In this document: positions 9,308 to 20,445 of the stretch, one piece after another
How positions within the stretch are numbered: the first letter of the stretch is position 1
How the letters are laid out: every line of letters begins with the position of its first letter
Assembly (NCBI GenBank): GCA_035532215.1
Contig: DATKRK010000384.1
Coordinates: 15,778 to 79,777, forward strand
From: JAICIG01 sp035532215
Lineage (GTDB): Bacteria > Planctomycetota > Planctomycetia > Pirellulales > JAICIG01
Reading direction: 5' to 3'
DNA: 64,000 nt
Translations under genes and position numbers: made by a program
The notes under the pieces: generated by a model
The model's input: only the letters and a program-made list of their open reading frames with translations
Databases searched by the model: none
What the model was told of the DNA's origin: nothing

Positions 9308-9357
9308 TTGATTCGAGCACGAAGAGAGAGTAAACTAGTCTACGACCAGTCTAGTTT
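9308..9357 (+). promoter_or_regulatory. Promoter with overlapping operator for the Phd/PIN module
   Basis: TTGATT (9308-9313) and TAAACT (9331-9336) are spaced by 17 bp, a reasonable sigma-70-type promoter. A 7-bp inverted repeat, AAACTAG (9332-9338) and CTAGTTT (9351-9357), overlaps the -10 box. AGTCTA is also directly repeated inside it. The antitoxin ATG follows at 9398. Phd-family antitoxins repress their own promoters, so autoregulation here is a fair inference. Confidence 0.5.
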
Positions 9358-9397
9358 CGTCCCGCGTTTTTCGGCGGCAACAGGAGTCGCACAAACC

Positions 9398-9655
9398 ATG
9401 ACAGCTTCCGGCAACGCTTCGGTCGGCGCTTATGAAGCCAAGACGCATTTCTCGGAACTGCTCGAGCGAGTGGCTGCAGGGGAAGAGATCACGATTACCA
9501 GGCACGGCTCGCCGGTAGCCCGACTCGTTCCCGTACGCTCGGCCCCGTCACAAGAGAGCCGCCGAGAGGTAATTTCGCAGATGCGTTTGCTGGCGAGCCG
9601 AAACCGGCTGAGAGGACTCAAGGTCAAGGATCTGATGGCCGAGGGCCGGAAGTGA
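9398..9655 (+). CDS. Phd/YefM-type antitoxin
   Basis: An 85-residue protein with the Phd/YefM N-terminal fold: VGAYEAKTHFSELLERVAAG followed by EEITITRHGSPVARLVPV (residues about 8-45). The C-terminal half is charged and would be the toxin-binding, unfolded part. It neutralises the PIN toxin encoded immediately downstream and probably represses the operon through the inverted repeat near 9332-9357. The ATG at 9398 fits the domain start. The stop codon overlaps the toxin start by 4 bp, which implies translational coupling. Confidence 0.88.
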   Translation: MTASGNASVGAYEAKTHFSELLERVAAGEEITITRHGSPVARLVPVRSAPSQESRREVISQMRLLASRNRLRGLKVKDLMAEGRK

Positions 9656-10083
9656 AGCCGACGCTGATCATCGATTGCTCGCTGACCATGGCGTTGTGTT
9701 TCGCGGATGAATTCACCGCTGCCGTGGGCGAAGTTCAAGATCGCATGGCGTCCGAAGCGGCGCTCGTTCCGGCTCATTGGTCGCTTGAGGTGGCGAACGT
9801 GCTGGCCATGGCGGAAAAGCGCAAGCGAATTTCGAACTCCGACGCTGCGCACTTCGTCAGGCTGCTTGCGGGGCTGGATATCCAAATCGACGAGGAATCG
9901 CCCAGCCGGGTATTTGACCACGTACTGCCGCTGTGCCGTAGTCAATCGCTCACGAGCTACGACGCGGCGTACCTCGATCTGGCGCTTCGCACTCAATTGC
10001 CGCTCGCCACTCTCGACAATGATCTGCGCCGGGCGGCAACAGGCTTGGGCGTGCTGCTGCTTGGCAAGAAAGAAGCTCTCTAA
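9652..10083 (+). CDS. PIN-domain toxin (VapC-like ribonuclease)
   Basis: A 143-residue PIN-domain protein starting with GTG at 9652. The four acidic residues expected for magnesium binding are visible: D8 (LIIDCSLTMAL), E46 (HWSLEVANVL), D104 (SYDAAYLDLA) and D122 (LATLDNDL). VapC-type toxins cleave RNA, often tRNA or rRNA sites, to stop translation. It is partnered with the Phd-type antitoxin upstream through a GTGA overlap. The target RNA is unknown. Confidence 0.88.
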   Translation: MKPTLIIDCSLTMALCFADEFTAAVGEVQDRMASEAALVPAHWSLEVANVLAMAEKRKRISNSDAAHFVRLLAGLDIQIDEESPSRVFDHVLPLCRSQSLTSYDAAYLDLALRTQLPLATLDNDLRRAATGLGVLLLGKKEAL

Positions 10084-10488
10084 GGCGGCAAGACTTGTGA
10101 AGCTCGCTTTTTGGGGAGGCGACGGATCGCCCAACGCTTTGGCAACATTGCCGTGAACATCGACGGCGACGGGCGACTATAGCTTGAATGCCGGTCCCCA
10201 CTGAGCATCGAGGATAAAACAACTTCCCTAACCGCGTCGGGCTTATCTCGCCCCTGACGGGGCTGACGACGGTTCGATTTTGACGCCCTGTCCAGGGGCT
10301 TGCGCCCCTGGCTACATACTGTCGCCGCTACGCGGCTGGTTCTGCGATCGAAAATCGGCGGCTCATGGGTGGGCCCTTTGGGACCGATCGACAACTGTAT
10401 CAATGGGTTTCCGGAGCGGCTTGCCCGTCAGGCGTGACGACCTTGGCACGCCCCACCGGCCGGCACGATGTAGGGCATCGGCCTGCGA
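10084..10488. other. Intergenic region, no gene seen
   Basis: A 405-bp gap between the convergent PIN toxin and LRR genes. It contains the hairpin cluster at 10250-10336. I found no supported coding sequence or RNA gene. Confidence 0.5.
10250..10336. repeat. Cluster of three GC-rich hairpins
   Basis: Three back-to-back stems: GCCCC/GGGGC (10250-10263), CCAGGGGC/GCCCCTGG with a TTGC loop (10292-10311), and GCCGC/GCGGC (10324-10336). This looks like an intergenic palindromic repeat element between convergent genes. It may also help terminate transcription. Confidence 0.55.
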
Positions 10489-11124
10489 TCATTGCGGCGG
10501 CGACGGCGGGATGTTGCAGTTCGGCAACGCCTCGCCGAGTTGGGCCAGCCCAGCATCCGTGACCTGAGTGTTGTTGAGATAAAGCCATTGCAGGCCCGTC
10601 AGGCGTTTCAACTGGGCCAGGCCGGCATCCGTGATCTGAGTGTTATCGAGCCAAAGCGATTGCAGGCCCGTCAGCCCTTCCAAATGCGCCAGCCCAGCGT
10701 CCGTGATCGGAGTGTTATCGAGCCAAAGCGTTTGCAGGCCCGTCAGTTCTTGCAAGCGTGCCAGCCCAGCGTCCGTGATCTGAGTGTTATCGAGCGAAAG
10801 CGATTGCAGGCCCGTCAGCCCTTCCAAATGCGCCAGCCCAGCATCCGTGACCTGACTGTTGTCGAGTCTCACATATTCGACCTCGTCCAGGTAAGCCCGC
10901 GGCAACCGCTCCCGCAGAAAGGCTACGGGAAACGACTCACTCGTCGCTTGGTTGTCCACGTAGTCTACGAATCCGCCCAGTGCTTCAATGGCGGCAACGG
11001 CCCTCCGCTGCCGCTCGGCCGGGACGACCCAGATGGCCAACGCCGCGCAGAGCAAGGTCACGAACACGAACATCGTGGCCAGCGAGAACTGCAAGCAACG
11101 GCGTATTGGCTTTGGCAACCGCAT
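10489..11124 (-). CDS. Membrane-anchored leucine-rich repeat protein
   Basis: About 211 residues. An N-terminal anchor (CLQFSLATMFVFVTLLCAAL, about residues 10-29) matches the common planctomycete 'QFSLRTLL' membrane anchor. A short linker with AAIEALGGFVDYVDNQ follows, then five near-identical 24-residue leucine-rich repeats of the form VTDAGLAHLEGLTGLQSLSL. The repeats form a solenoid likely to face the periplasm and bind protein. The frame is open to 11301, but the upstream part lacks family features, so the ATG at 11124 is chosen. The function is unknown. Confidence 0.8.
   Translation of the reverse strand: MRLPKPIRRCLQFSLATMFVFVTLLCAALAIWVVPAERQRRAVAAIEALGGFVDYVDNQATSESFPVAFLRERLPRAYLDEVEYVRLDNSQVTDAGLAHLEGLTGLQSLSLDNTQITDAGLARLQELTGLQTLWLDNTPITDAGLAHLEGLTGLQSLWLDNTQITDAGLAQLKRLTGLQWLYLNNTQVTDAGLAQLGEALPNCNIPPSPPQ
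10557..10862. repeat. 72-bp tandem coding repeats of the LRR gene
   Basis: Successive 72-bp units contain GATAACACTCAGATCACGGA-type segments (minus strand) that are nearly identical between copies. They encode the 24-residue LRR units. The high DNA identity implies recent expansion or gene conversion. Confidence 0.75.
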
Positions 11125-11371
11125 CAGATTGATTTCTTGCCGGACTGCTGCACCATCGCTCTTCGACCTTCTTTGGGCCTTCCTGGACGGCAACGCCGTC
11201 ATCTTACCTCGAATCCCGAGGCAAAGGCAGGCACAGGCAGACACCCAGATTCTATCGTGGCGCGAGGCGATGGCAGACTTGAACTGGCGGCCAAGCGGCA
11301 TTTTGCGCAGCCCACCCCCAGACTGCGATACCCCCCAGACAATCCGGCGCCGATTCGCTAAACTGAGCGGC

Positions 11372-11421
11372 GTAGGTCAGGCTTTCCAGCCTGACGCGTC
11401 AGGCTGGAAAGCCTGACCTAC
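11372..11421. repeat. Dispersed palindrome family A, copy 2
   Basis: Two 24-bp arms (11372-11395 and 11398-11421) are separated only by GC, giving a 50-bp palindrome. The arm sequence is identical to the 4647-4670 copy. It ends 30 bp before the aconitase start. Confidence 0.85.
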
Positions 11422-11450
11422 CTATTGATAGCAACACTTGGGGAATTCCG

Positions 11451-14183
<2,733 letters not shown>

Positions 14184-14210
14184 TGTCCCTTCGAAGCTGA
14201 CCTGACCGTC

Positions 14211-14276
14211 GGGTGGCTGGTGGCTGAGCCTTGGCGAAGCCCCAGTCCGCTGGGGCATCGCTTCGCTCTGCCGCCA
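14211..14276. repeat. Dispersed palindrome family C, copy 1
   Basis: GGTGGCTGGTGGCTGAGCC and GGCGAAGCCCCAGTCCGCTG lead into a downstream reverse arm (TGGGGCATCGCTTCGCTCTG, CCGCC). Related copies lie at 31480-31552 and 63793-63847. This copy sits 28 bp after the aconitase stop. Confidence 0.65.
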
Positions 14277-14403
14277 GGCGCCCCGCGTGTCAACTCAGGC
14301 TTGACGAGGCACTAGGGACGGCGTGCGGCTTTCCGTGGCGCACTTGGCACGCTGCCGGCGCCGTTATTGAGCCATTATGAAAGCGCCGGCAGCAATCGCA
14401 ATT

Positions 14404-14883
14404 TCAGGCAGCCACGGGTAACGACGTTGCGTCGGACTTCGCCGCTTCTTCACCTTGCGAAGCCCCGTACATCAAGTGCCGCTTGCCGTCGGGACCGACC
14501 GCCAGCACGCGGAGAGTGTTCTGCAACAGAGCCAGCAGAATTGCCTCGGCCTGCGGCTCAAGGAACGCTCCGGGCCGCGCTTCCATGACGAGCGCTGCCG
14601 GAAAGCCGTCGGCCAAGGTCTCGCGCAAGCAAAGCAGCCCCGATCGATTGGGGCGCCAATCGCTTGGCCAATTGCCGGCGGACAGCCAGGCACATTGAAA
14701 CCGCGAACAGATTGCCGGTCGCTGGGGATAAATGTCGCACCCGGCGCCGCACAAGTGCGGGCAGGGCGTGCCGGCTGGCTTGGCCGCTTCCGATACAATC
14801 CCGGCCGAAATCGCCAACTGCGTGCAGCAAACCGTACAATCGCCGCACTGCCTTAAGACAGGTAGCCTGGAGCTAGTAGGCAC
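14404..14883 (-). CDS. YkgJ-family cysteine-cluster protein
   Basis: A 159-residue protein of the CxxCxxCC (YkgJ/FliB-like) type. CGDCTVCC occurs at about residues 13-20, then CPHLCGAGCDIYPQRPAICS and FQC at about 41-64. This cysteine array is thought to bind zinc or an Fe-S cluster; family members are mostly uncharacterised. The start appears to be GTG at 14883, just before the cysteine motif. The C-terminal third is less conserved and includes GPDGKRHLMYG. It is convergent with aconitase. Confidence 0.8.
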   Translation of the reverse strand: MPTSSRLPVLRQCGDCTVCCTQLAISAGIVSEAAKPAGTPCPHLCGAGCDIYPQRPAICSRFQCAWLSAGNWPSDWRPNRSGLLCLRETLADGFPAALVMEARPGAFLEPQAEAILLALLQNTLRVLAVGPDGKRHLMYGASQGEEAAKSDATSLPVAA

Positions 14884-15027
14884 GGATAGAGACCTCGCGC
14901 GGGCCGCAGCTTGCCCCCGTCGTGGGCGGCAACCGGCCGAGAATATCGGCTATAGCGATGGCAGGACTTGAGCCAGCCTTGCCGATTGATCCGGATGGAA
15001 CGAATCTTGCTGCCAGGTTCAAACTTG

Positions 15028-15519
15028 CTAGTGCCGAACGGCCAATTCCTGGCTGATGACTTCGAGGTCTTCACGGTAACGTTGAATGGCTTCGGCGGGG
15101 TTCACATTGAACAATGCCCGGCCCTCGGTTTGCCAGCGTTCGCCTTGCGTGCGGAACATCGCCGTTGCGGCGCGCAGATTGCCAACCGCTTCTACGCCTT
15201 CCATCAGTCCGCCTTCAATGGCCTCGAAAGAAATCGTGACGGCCACAAAGGCGCAAAGCTCGCCGCTATGCCGGTCGCGGGCGTAGGCGACGTCGTTCTC
15301 GAACTCGCAGTTGGTCCAGCGCAGACCCTTGGGTTTGCCGCTGGACGAAGCCAATTGAAAGAACTTGGCTTCCAGTCGTTCGCGCTGGCGGCGAAAGTCC
15401 TTGCGAGCCCGTTCATAGCGGGCGGCGCGTAGCGCCGAGCGGATCGGTTTCCAGGCCAGGGCGGCCGCCACGCCCAGCAGTATCGCCACGCCGATCGGTC
15501 CCCAGATCCAAACGCTCAT
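15028..15519 (-). CDS. Single-pass membrane protein, unknown function
   Basis: About 163 residues. One N-terminal membrane segment (WIWGPIGVAILLGVAAALAW, residues 4-23) is followed by a basic helical stretch (RSALRAARYERARKDFRRQR), probably cytoplasmic. A globular part contains NCEFENDVAYARDRHSGELCAF. I do not recognise a family. The frame extends to 15567, but the ATG at 15519 places the membrane segment at the N-terminus and is preferred. Confidence 0.6.
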   Translation of the reverse strand: MSVWIWGPIGVAILLGVAAALAWKPIRSALRAARYERARKDFRRQRERLEAKFFQLASSSGKPKGLRWTNCEFENDVAYARDRHSGELCAFVAVTISFEAIEGGLMEGVEAVGNLRAATAMFRTQGERWQTEGRALFNVNPAEAIQRYREDLEVISQELAVRH

Positions 15520-15696
15520 GGCTCTCCGCTCCTCAGATCGCCGCTTCCGGAAACGGTCGGCGGCCAAACGCCAATTCTATGGATTTCGCGGCGCCAAAAG
15601 CAAGCGTTTGTTGGCATCGATGAACGCGGAAGGGTGAGGGATGAAAAATGTCGGCCGCCTTCCGCCGGCAAGCGGGCGCTGCTACCTTTGGGTCCG

Positions 15697-16626
15697 ATGG
15701 CGATTCTGGGCGCACACATGTCGATTGCCGGCGGTTACCACAAGGCCGTGGAGATCGCCGCACGCGCAGGCTGCGATTGCGTGCAACTGTTCACCAAGAA
15801 CAACAACCAGTGGCGCGCCAAGCCGATTTCCGCTGAAGAGGCCGATCAATTCCGCACGGCGCTGGGCGAACTGGGCGTCGGTCACCCGATCTCGCACGAT
15901 TCGTACCTGATTAATTTGGCCAGTCCCGACGACGCCCTTTGGCGCCGCAGCATCGACGCGTTCGTGGTCGAACTCCAGCGCGCCGAGCAATTGGGAATCG
16001 CCTATGTCGTGATGCACCCGGGCGCCTACGTCTCCAGCAGCGAGGCCGAAGGGCTTGCCCGCGTCATTGCCGCGTTGGACGACGTGCATGCGAAAACGCC
16101 GGGGCTGAACGTTTGCACGCTGCTGGAGACGACGGCCGGACAGGGCAGCTCGCTCGGTTGGCGGTTCGAGCACTTGGCCGAGATCAAACGAGGCGTCAAA
16201 GCCCGCGAGCGGCTGGGCGTTTGCGTCGATACTTGCCACCTGTTCGCGGCCGGTTATCCGCTCGGTTCGCAAGCCGATTACGAAGCCACCATGAACGCCT
16301 TCGACGCGATCGTCGGACTCGAACAAATCAAGGCGTTTCACCTTAACGACAGCAAGAAGGAACTCGGTTCGCGGGTCGACCGCCACGAACACATCGGCCG
16401 CGGACGCCTCGGTCTGGAGCCATTCCGCCATTTGATGAACGACCCGCGCTTCGCCGAAACGCCCATGTACCTGGAAACCCCCAAGGGCCAGGAAGACGGG
16501 GTGGAATTGGACGTCATCAACCTGAACGTCTTACGCAGCTTGGCGGCAACGAAGGCCAAGCGGGCGAAGAAAGCGGGCGAAAAGCGACAGGGGACAGCCG
16601 GGAAAAGGAAAAGGCAAAAGAGCTAG
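15697..16626 (+). CDS. nfo: Deoxyribonuclease IV (AP endonuclease)
   Basis: Nfo cuts 5' to abasic sites in base excision repair, using three zinc ions. The 309-residue TIM-barrel sequence shows the three family signatures: GAHMSIAGGYHKAVEIA at the start, VCTLLETTAGQGSSLGWRFE, and GVCVDTCHLFAAGYPL, then AFHLNDSKKELGSRVDRHEH(I)GRG and the late YLETPKGQ. The tail is Lys/Arg-rich (about 25 residues), beyond the usual end. The ATG at 15697 is chosen because the fold begins immediately; the frame is open 63 bp further upstream. Confidence 0.96.
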   Translation: MAILGAHMSIAGGYHKAVEIAARAGCDCVQLFTKNNNQWRAKPISAEEADQFRTALGELGVGHPISHDSYLINLASPDDALWRRSIDAFVVELQRAEQLGIAYVVMHPGAYVSSSEAEGLARVIAALDDVHAKTPGLNVCTLLETTAGQGSSLGWRFEHLAEIKRGVKARERLGVCVDTCHLFAAGYPLGSQADYEATMNAFDAIVGLEQIKAFHLNDSKKELGSRVDRHEHIGRGRLGLEPFRHLMNDPRFAETPMYLETPKGQEDGVELDVINLNVLRSLAATKAKRAKKAGEKRQGTAGKRKRQKS

Positions 16627-16660
16627 CAGCCAGTACGGCGGGAGCAGGGGCAGCCGGCCG

Positions 16661-16682
16661 TAAACGGCTCTTTTACCGTTTA
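16661..16682 (+). terminator. Hairpin downstream of nfo
   Basis: TAAACGG (16661-16667) pairs with CCGTTTA (16676-16682) across an 8-base T-rich loop. It starts 34 bp after the nfo stop. There is no T tract after the stem, so its role as a terminator is tentative. Confidence 0.3.
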
Positions 16683-16838
16683 TGCGGACGCCTGGGAAAA
16701 CGTCGCGCAAGGGATCGTCGAGCGGCCGATGATTTCCGCGTCCCCATGAAGTTGACCGCTATGATTTAGACCGCTACGATTAAGCTGTGCCGTTGCGGAC
16801 GGCGGACGTCTCAGGTCTGTCAGTATTGGCCGAATCCC

Positions 16839-17399
16839 ATGGCTCTGACGTACTTCAAACGATTTCGCATGGAAATCGACCTGACGGGCCTCGATCCTCG
16901 GGAGCCGCAGCCGCCTGTCGGCTATCGTCTCGCCGCCTGGGATCCCGGGTTGCTGCCCGCCCATGCCGAGACCAAGTATCTCAGCTTCCGGTCCGAGATC
17001 GACGCCAACGTGTTCCCTTGTCTGGGCGACTACGACGGCTGCGTGCGACTGATGCAGGAAATCAGCCGCAAAGACGGCTTTCTGCCCGAGGCGACCTGGC
17101 TGGCGGTCTGCGACGACGGGCCGGGCGAGTTCTGCGGCACGGTGCAAGGCATCCGCGACCGCTCGGGCATGGGCGCCATTCAAAATCTGGGCATCACGCC
17201 CGAGCACCGTAACCGCGGCTTGGGAAGCGTGTTGATGATGAAAGCCTTGCACGGGTTCCGTCGGGCCGGACTTCGCCGCGCCTACTTGGAGGTGACGGCC
17301 CAAAACGACGGCGCCATCAAGCTCTATCGCCGGCTGGGCTTTGCCAAGGCCCGCACCGTCTACAAGGCGATCGAAGTTTCGCCGCTCGCGCTGCGGTAA
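16839..17399 (+). CDS. GNAT family N-acetyltransferase
   Basis: A 186-residue protein with the acetyl-CoA-binding motif LGITPEHRNRGLGSVLMMKA (about residues 117-136), followed by AYLEVTAQNDGAIKLYRRLGF, the usual GNAT C-terminal strand-helix pair. The N-terminal half (YRLAAWDPGLLPAHAETKYL, then EIDANVFPCLGDYDGC) is less familiar and probably shapes the substrate site. The substrate is unknown; RimI-like protein acetylation or small-molecule acetylation are both possible. The start is the ATG at 16839. Confidence 0.88.
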   Translation: MALTYFKRFRMEIDLTGLDPREPQPPVGYRLAAWDPGLLPAHAETKYLSFRSEIDANVFPCLGDYDGCVRLMQEISRKDGFLPEATWLAVCDDGPGEFCGTVQGIRDRSGMGAIQNLGITPEHRNRGLGSVLMMKALHGFRRAGLRRAYLEVTAQNDGAIKLYRRLGFAKARTVYKAIEVSPLALR

Positions 17400-17421
17400 C
17401 GCGTTTTTGCGTTAATTTCCT

Positions 17422-17449
17422 GTAGGGAACGCCCTCCGCGGCGTTCCGC
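17422..17449. repeat. Dispersed palindrome family B, copy 1
   Basis: GTAGGGAACGCCCTCCGCGG followed by CGTTCCGC; GGAACGCC pairs with GGCGTTCC. A two-armed relative lies at 61682-61769. Confidence 0.6.
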
Positions 17450-17563
17450 CCAGTACTCGTCAAGAACGCATTCCTGAGCCCTTCATCGCTGGGCCGCTCA
17501 AGCTCGTCTTCGCGTACCCCCGCATTCTCGCTACGATATCCGGCCCCAACCCCCGAGGGACCG

Positions 17564-18535
17564 ATGTCCGAGATGGTACGACGTTGCGGTCGCTGGACAG
17601 CCCGCGCAGGGCTGATGCTGTTCGCTTTGGCGGCGGTCTATGTATGGACGGTTGCCACGCCGGAGATCGGACCCGCGGCGGCGCCCGCGATCGAGGCCAG
17701 CGCCTCGCAAGCTGCGTTAGCCGACGGCAAAGGCGCCAAGCTGTGGACCTTCGGCTTCGTGGGCGACACGCAACTCGGCGAAGGCATCGTCGACAGGATC
17801 TTTCGCCAGTTTCGCGAGGCCGAGGTCGAATTCGTGTTGCACCTGGGCGACATCGTCGACGATGCCGACCGCGACGAGCAATGGCAGTACGTTCTGGATC
17901 AGGCGGCCGAACACAAGCTACGGCTCGTGCCCGTCGTCGGCAACCACGACCGCATGCTGGCTTACGCCGATCGCGGCGAAATTCGCTTTCGCCAGTATTT
18001 CCCCGAACTGCCCGAGACGTTCTATCGCTTCTCGCACCGTGGCGTCGAGTTTCTGATGCTCAACTCCGAGCGTTCGCTGGCGCCCTGGACCGAGCAGGGC
18101 CGGTTTCTGGCCTGGCAGCTCGAACATCATCCGCGCATCTCGGTCGTTTGTCTGCACCGCCCGGTCTTTACCTGCGGGCATCGCGACATCGGAAACCAGT
18201 ATCTGCGCCGCGTCTGGCTGCACGGCTCGATCGCCGATTCGCAGGCGGCTCTGGTCCTGAGCGGGCACCACCATTACTACGATCGCACCCGCTCGCTCGA
18301 CGGCATCACCTACGTCACCAGCGGCGGCGCCAGCCACAAGCTCTACGCCGCCGAGGAGCCCGACGACCGCACCGCATTGTTCCGCGCCGGCGTGAATCAT
18401 TTCGGCCTCGTCGACGTGTTCGCCCGCCGGCTCGACGTGCGGGTGATCGACGTCGAGGGAAAAGAGTTTGATCGGTTTAGCCTCGACGTGCCAAGGCGCT
18501 CGGGCGAGCAGGAGATGCAGGCTCGCCCACCGTAA
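17564..18535 (+). CDS. Exported or membrane-anchored metallophosphoesterase
   Basis: The 323-residue protein has an N-terminal hydrophobic segment (AGLMLFALAAVYVWTVA, about residues 15-31), so the catalytic domain is probably outside the cytoplasm. All calcineurin-like phosphoesterase motifs are visible: FVGDTQLG, HLGDIVDD, VVGNHDRM, CLHRPVFTCG and LSGHHHYYDR. They bind two metals and hydrolyse phosphoesters. In motif I the usual DxH is replaced by GDTQ, as in several secreted relatives. The substrate is unknown. The ATG at 17564 follows GAGGGACCG. Confidence 0.88.
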   Translation: MSEMVRRCGRWTARAGLMLFALAAVYVWTVATPEIGPAAAPAIEASASQAALADGKGAKLWTFGFVGDTQLGEGIVDRIFRQFREAEVEFVLHLGDIVDDADRDEQWQYVLDQAAEHKLRLVPVVGNHDRMLAYADRGEIRFRQYFPELPETFYRFSHRGVEFLMLNSERSLAPWTEQGRFLAWQLEHHPRISVVCLHRPVFTCGHRDIGNQYLRRVWLHGSIADSQAALVLSGHHHYYDRTRSLDGITYVTSGGASHKLYAAEEPDDRTALFRAGVNHFGLVDVFARRLDVRVIDVEGKEFDRFSLDVPRRSGEQEMQARPP

Positions 18536-18557
18536 AGCTTCAAAAAAACGACCGCGT

Positions 18558-19199
18558 TTAACGCAGTAGCCGGACCGCCTCGCGGAGAATCGATCCAAAC
18601 CCAACGCGGAACTCGAGGCTTCGATTCGTCAGCCGAAACGAGCCGGACGCTAGCAGTGCCGAAACGTCGTCATCGTCGCGGTATTGAAATATCTGCTCGT
18701 TCACGATCGAGTCCGGCCAGCGTTTCGCGTGCAGCAGATGAAATAAGGCGCCGGGCTTCAGAATTCTGGAAACCTCGCTTATGTAGGTATCGAATAGTTC
18801 GCGATGAAAATGGACGAACGTGTCGAAGCTAAACGCATAATCCACCGTCGCAGTCTCAATCGATGGCATGCGACCGTCGCTGGCCACAACGAATTCAAAC
18901 CCCGCCCAATCGCAGTGGGCGCGAACAGCAGCCTCAGCCGCTTGGGTCGCATCCACCAAGTACGCCTTCTCGACGCGCTCGCGAAAGTACCTTGACCAAC
19001 GTCCGCCTCCGCACCCAATCTCGATGACCGTCATTTCAGAGTTCAATGCGGGCAAGACGAATTCGTCTTTTGCTCTCCGAAGCTGCGGAGCTTCTTCAGG
19101 AATTCCCCACTGCAATCCATAAACGCGCTGTTGGTGATGGCCCGCGGTTACGAACGCATCCAAGGCCATTGATTGTCGCGTCGCTTCGTTGACGATCAT
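18558..19199 (-). CDS. Class I SAM-dependent methyltransferase
   Basis: A 213-residue protein with SAM-binding motif I VIEIGCGGGRWSRYF (about residues 56-70), an acidic residue at the end of the second strand (AYLVDAT), and the post-motif segment TVDYAFSFDTFVHFH, then EVSRILKPGALFHLLH. The target is unknown. It borders an accessory block with glycosyltransferases and a sulfotransferase, so a role in modifying a glycan or small molecule is plausible but is inference. It starts with ATG at 19199 and is divergent from the glycosyltransferase gene. Confidence 0.85.
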   Translation of the reverse strand: MIVNEATRQSMALDAFVTAGHHQQRVYGLQWGIPEEAPQLRRAKDEFVLPALNSEMTVIEIGCGGGRWSRYFRERVEKAYLVDATQAAEAAVRAHCDWAGFEFVVASDGRMPSIETATVDYAFSFDTFVHFHRELFDTYISEVSRILKPGALFHLLHAKRWPDSIVNEQIFQYRDDDDVSALLASGSFRLTNRSLEFRVGFGSILREAVRLLR

Positions 19200-19380
19200 T
19201 GTGCCTCAACCCCAGCGTGCCAATGAAACAAGTGACTTTAATTCAGCGTCGGTTTATCGGTCGCTCGGTTCTCGCCGCAATCGATTCTGCAATTTTCTTG
19301 ACCTCGCTGCAACAAAGGCGCAAGATTCCGCCCAGCAAGGCGGGCTTTCATATCGCACGTCTCGCGGAACAGTTCTGATG

Positions 19381-19471
19381 CGATCAGCTCTCGGGCTGAT
19401 CGAAGGCCGATAGCCGAATTCGCCGCGCGAAAGCGGGAAGAATTCGGCGCCGGGTCGCTATGCAGAAGCGG
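19381..19471. repeat. Two short inverted repeats upstream of the glycosyltransferase gene
   Basis: GATCAGC...GCTGATC (19382-19401) and GCCGAATTC...GAATTCGGC (about 19413-19450) lie in the 280-bp gap between divergent genes. They could be operators or remnants of palindromic repeats. Nothing else was seen in the gap. Confidence 0.4.
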
Positions 19472-19479
19472 GGTAAATC

Positions 19480-20427
19480 ATGGAACTACCGGCGTGTCGA
19501 TCGCGCTCGGGAGTTGGCGGTGCTGGCTTCGCCTGCACTCAACCTCGGGTTCGGGCTGATGGCGGTTTCGTTACAGCAGCCATCTGTGCAAGCTGCTCTT
19601 TCCGCGAGCCGCCGATCGAATGCGACGAAGTCCGTGTCGCGCGTGACCTAAAGCCCCTTCTCAGTGAAACATTCGCGCAGGGCGAGCCCCAAGGCGAAGA
19701 CCAGGGAGAAACGCACGTCGTCGAGTGGGCAGTAGGCGTAACGACGGCGCCCAGAAACGAACCGACCCTAGCACGCTGCCTGGAAACGCTGGCCGCCGCA
19801 GGCTGGTCGGAGCCGCGACTGTTCGCCGAGCCAGGGGCGGAGATTCCCGATGATTTCGCGAAGCTGCCGTTCGTGCGCCGCGAAAGCCGCCTCGGCGCGT
19901 TTCCGAACTGGTATCTGGGCTTGACCGAGCTTTTCCTACGGCAGCCGCGGGCTGAAGCCTACCTGATTTGCCAGGACGATGCGGTTTTCGCGTCGGGCTC
20001 GCGAGCGTATTTGGAAAGAGCCCTTTGGCCGGCCGCCGAGGTTGGCGTCGTCTCCATTTACACTCCGAGCCATTGGAGCAAAGGCAAAACGCCCGGCTTC
20101 CACGAGGAGCGGCACGGTTGGGCGAGTTGGGGAGCGCTGGCGTACATCTTCCCAAACCCGTCGTTGCGCAGGCTCTTGTCCGATCCACTGTTCGTAAACC
20201 ATCGCCATCACGGGGCCGCCGAGGGAATGCGGAATATCGATTCGCTGGTCGGCGCCTGGTGCGAGTCGGCCGGCTTGCCTTACTACGTCCATGTGCCGAG
20301 TCTCGTGCAGCACATCGGAGCTACGTCTACGATCTGGACCAAGGCTTCGGCGACTGGCCCGCGTCGAGCGGACGATTTTCAGGAGTGCGCGCCGTCGCAA
20401 CTCGCGTCCGAGCGGGGCGGCGCCTAG
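19480..20427 (+). CDS. Putative glycosyltransferase with N-terminal four-Cys motif
   Basis: A 315-residue protein. Residues about 6-40 hold a motif C-x12-C-x16-C-x2-C (second part ACTQPRVRADGG, then TAAICASC) that recurs in the glycosyltransferase at 27925. A linker rich in Gln/Glu/Gly follows, then a domain starting VEWAVGVTTAPRNEPTLARC and containing YLICQDDAVF, where the acidic pair looks like a nucleotide-sugar/metal site of a GT-A fold, and later GALAYIFPNPSLRR and NIDSLVGAW. This resembles glycosyltransferase family 2 or 25-like proteins; exact family and sugar unknown. It lies 18 bp upstream of the 607-residue gene, probably in one transcript. Confidence 0.65.
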   Translation: MELPACRSRSGVGGAGFACTQPRVRADGGFVTAAICASCSFREPPIECDEVRVARDLKPLLSETFAQGEPQGEDQGETHVVEWAVGVTTAPRNEPTLARCLETLAAAGWSEPRLFAEPGAEIPDDFAKLPFVRRESRLGAFPNWYLGLTELFLRQPRAEAYLICQDDAVFASGSRAYLERALWPAAEVGVVSIYTPSHWSKGKTPGFHEERHGWASWGALAYIFPNPSLRRLLSDPLFVNHRHHGAAEGMRNIDSLVGAWCESAGLPYYVHVPSLVQHIGATSTIWTKASATGPRRADDFQECAPSQLASERGGA

Positions 20428-20445
20428 CAAAAGGGGGAAGCACGC

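Noticed and set aside
10557..10862. Regularly spaced repeats resembling a CRISPR array
   Set aside because: The 72-bp units are in frame within the LRR gene and encode 24-residue leucine-rich repeats; there are no variable spacers and no cas genes.
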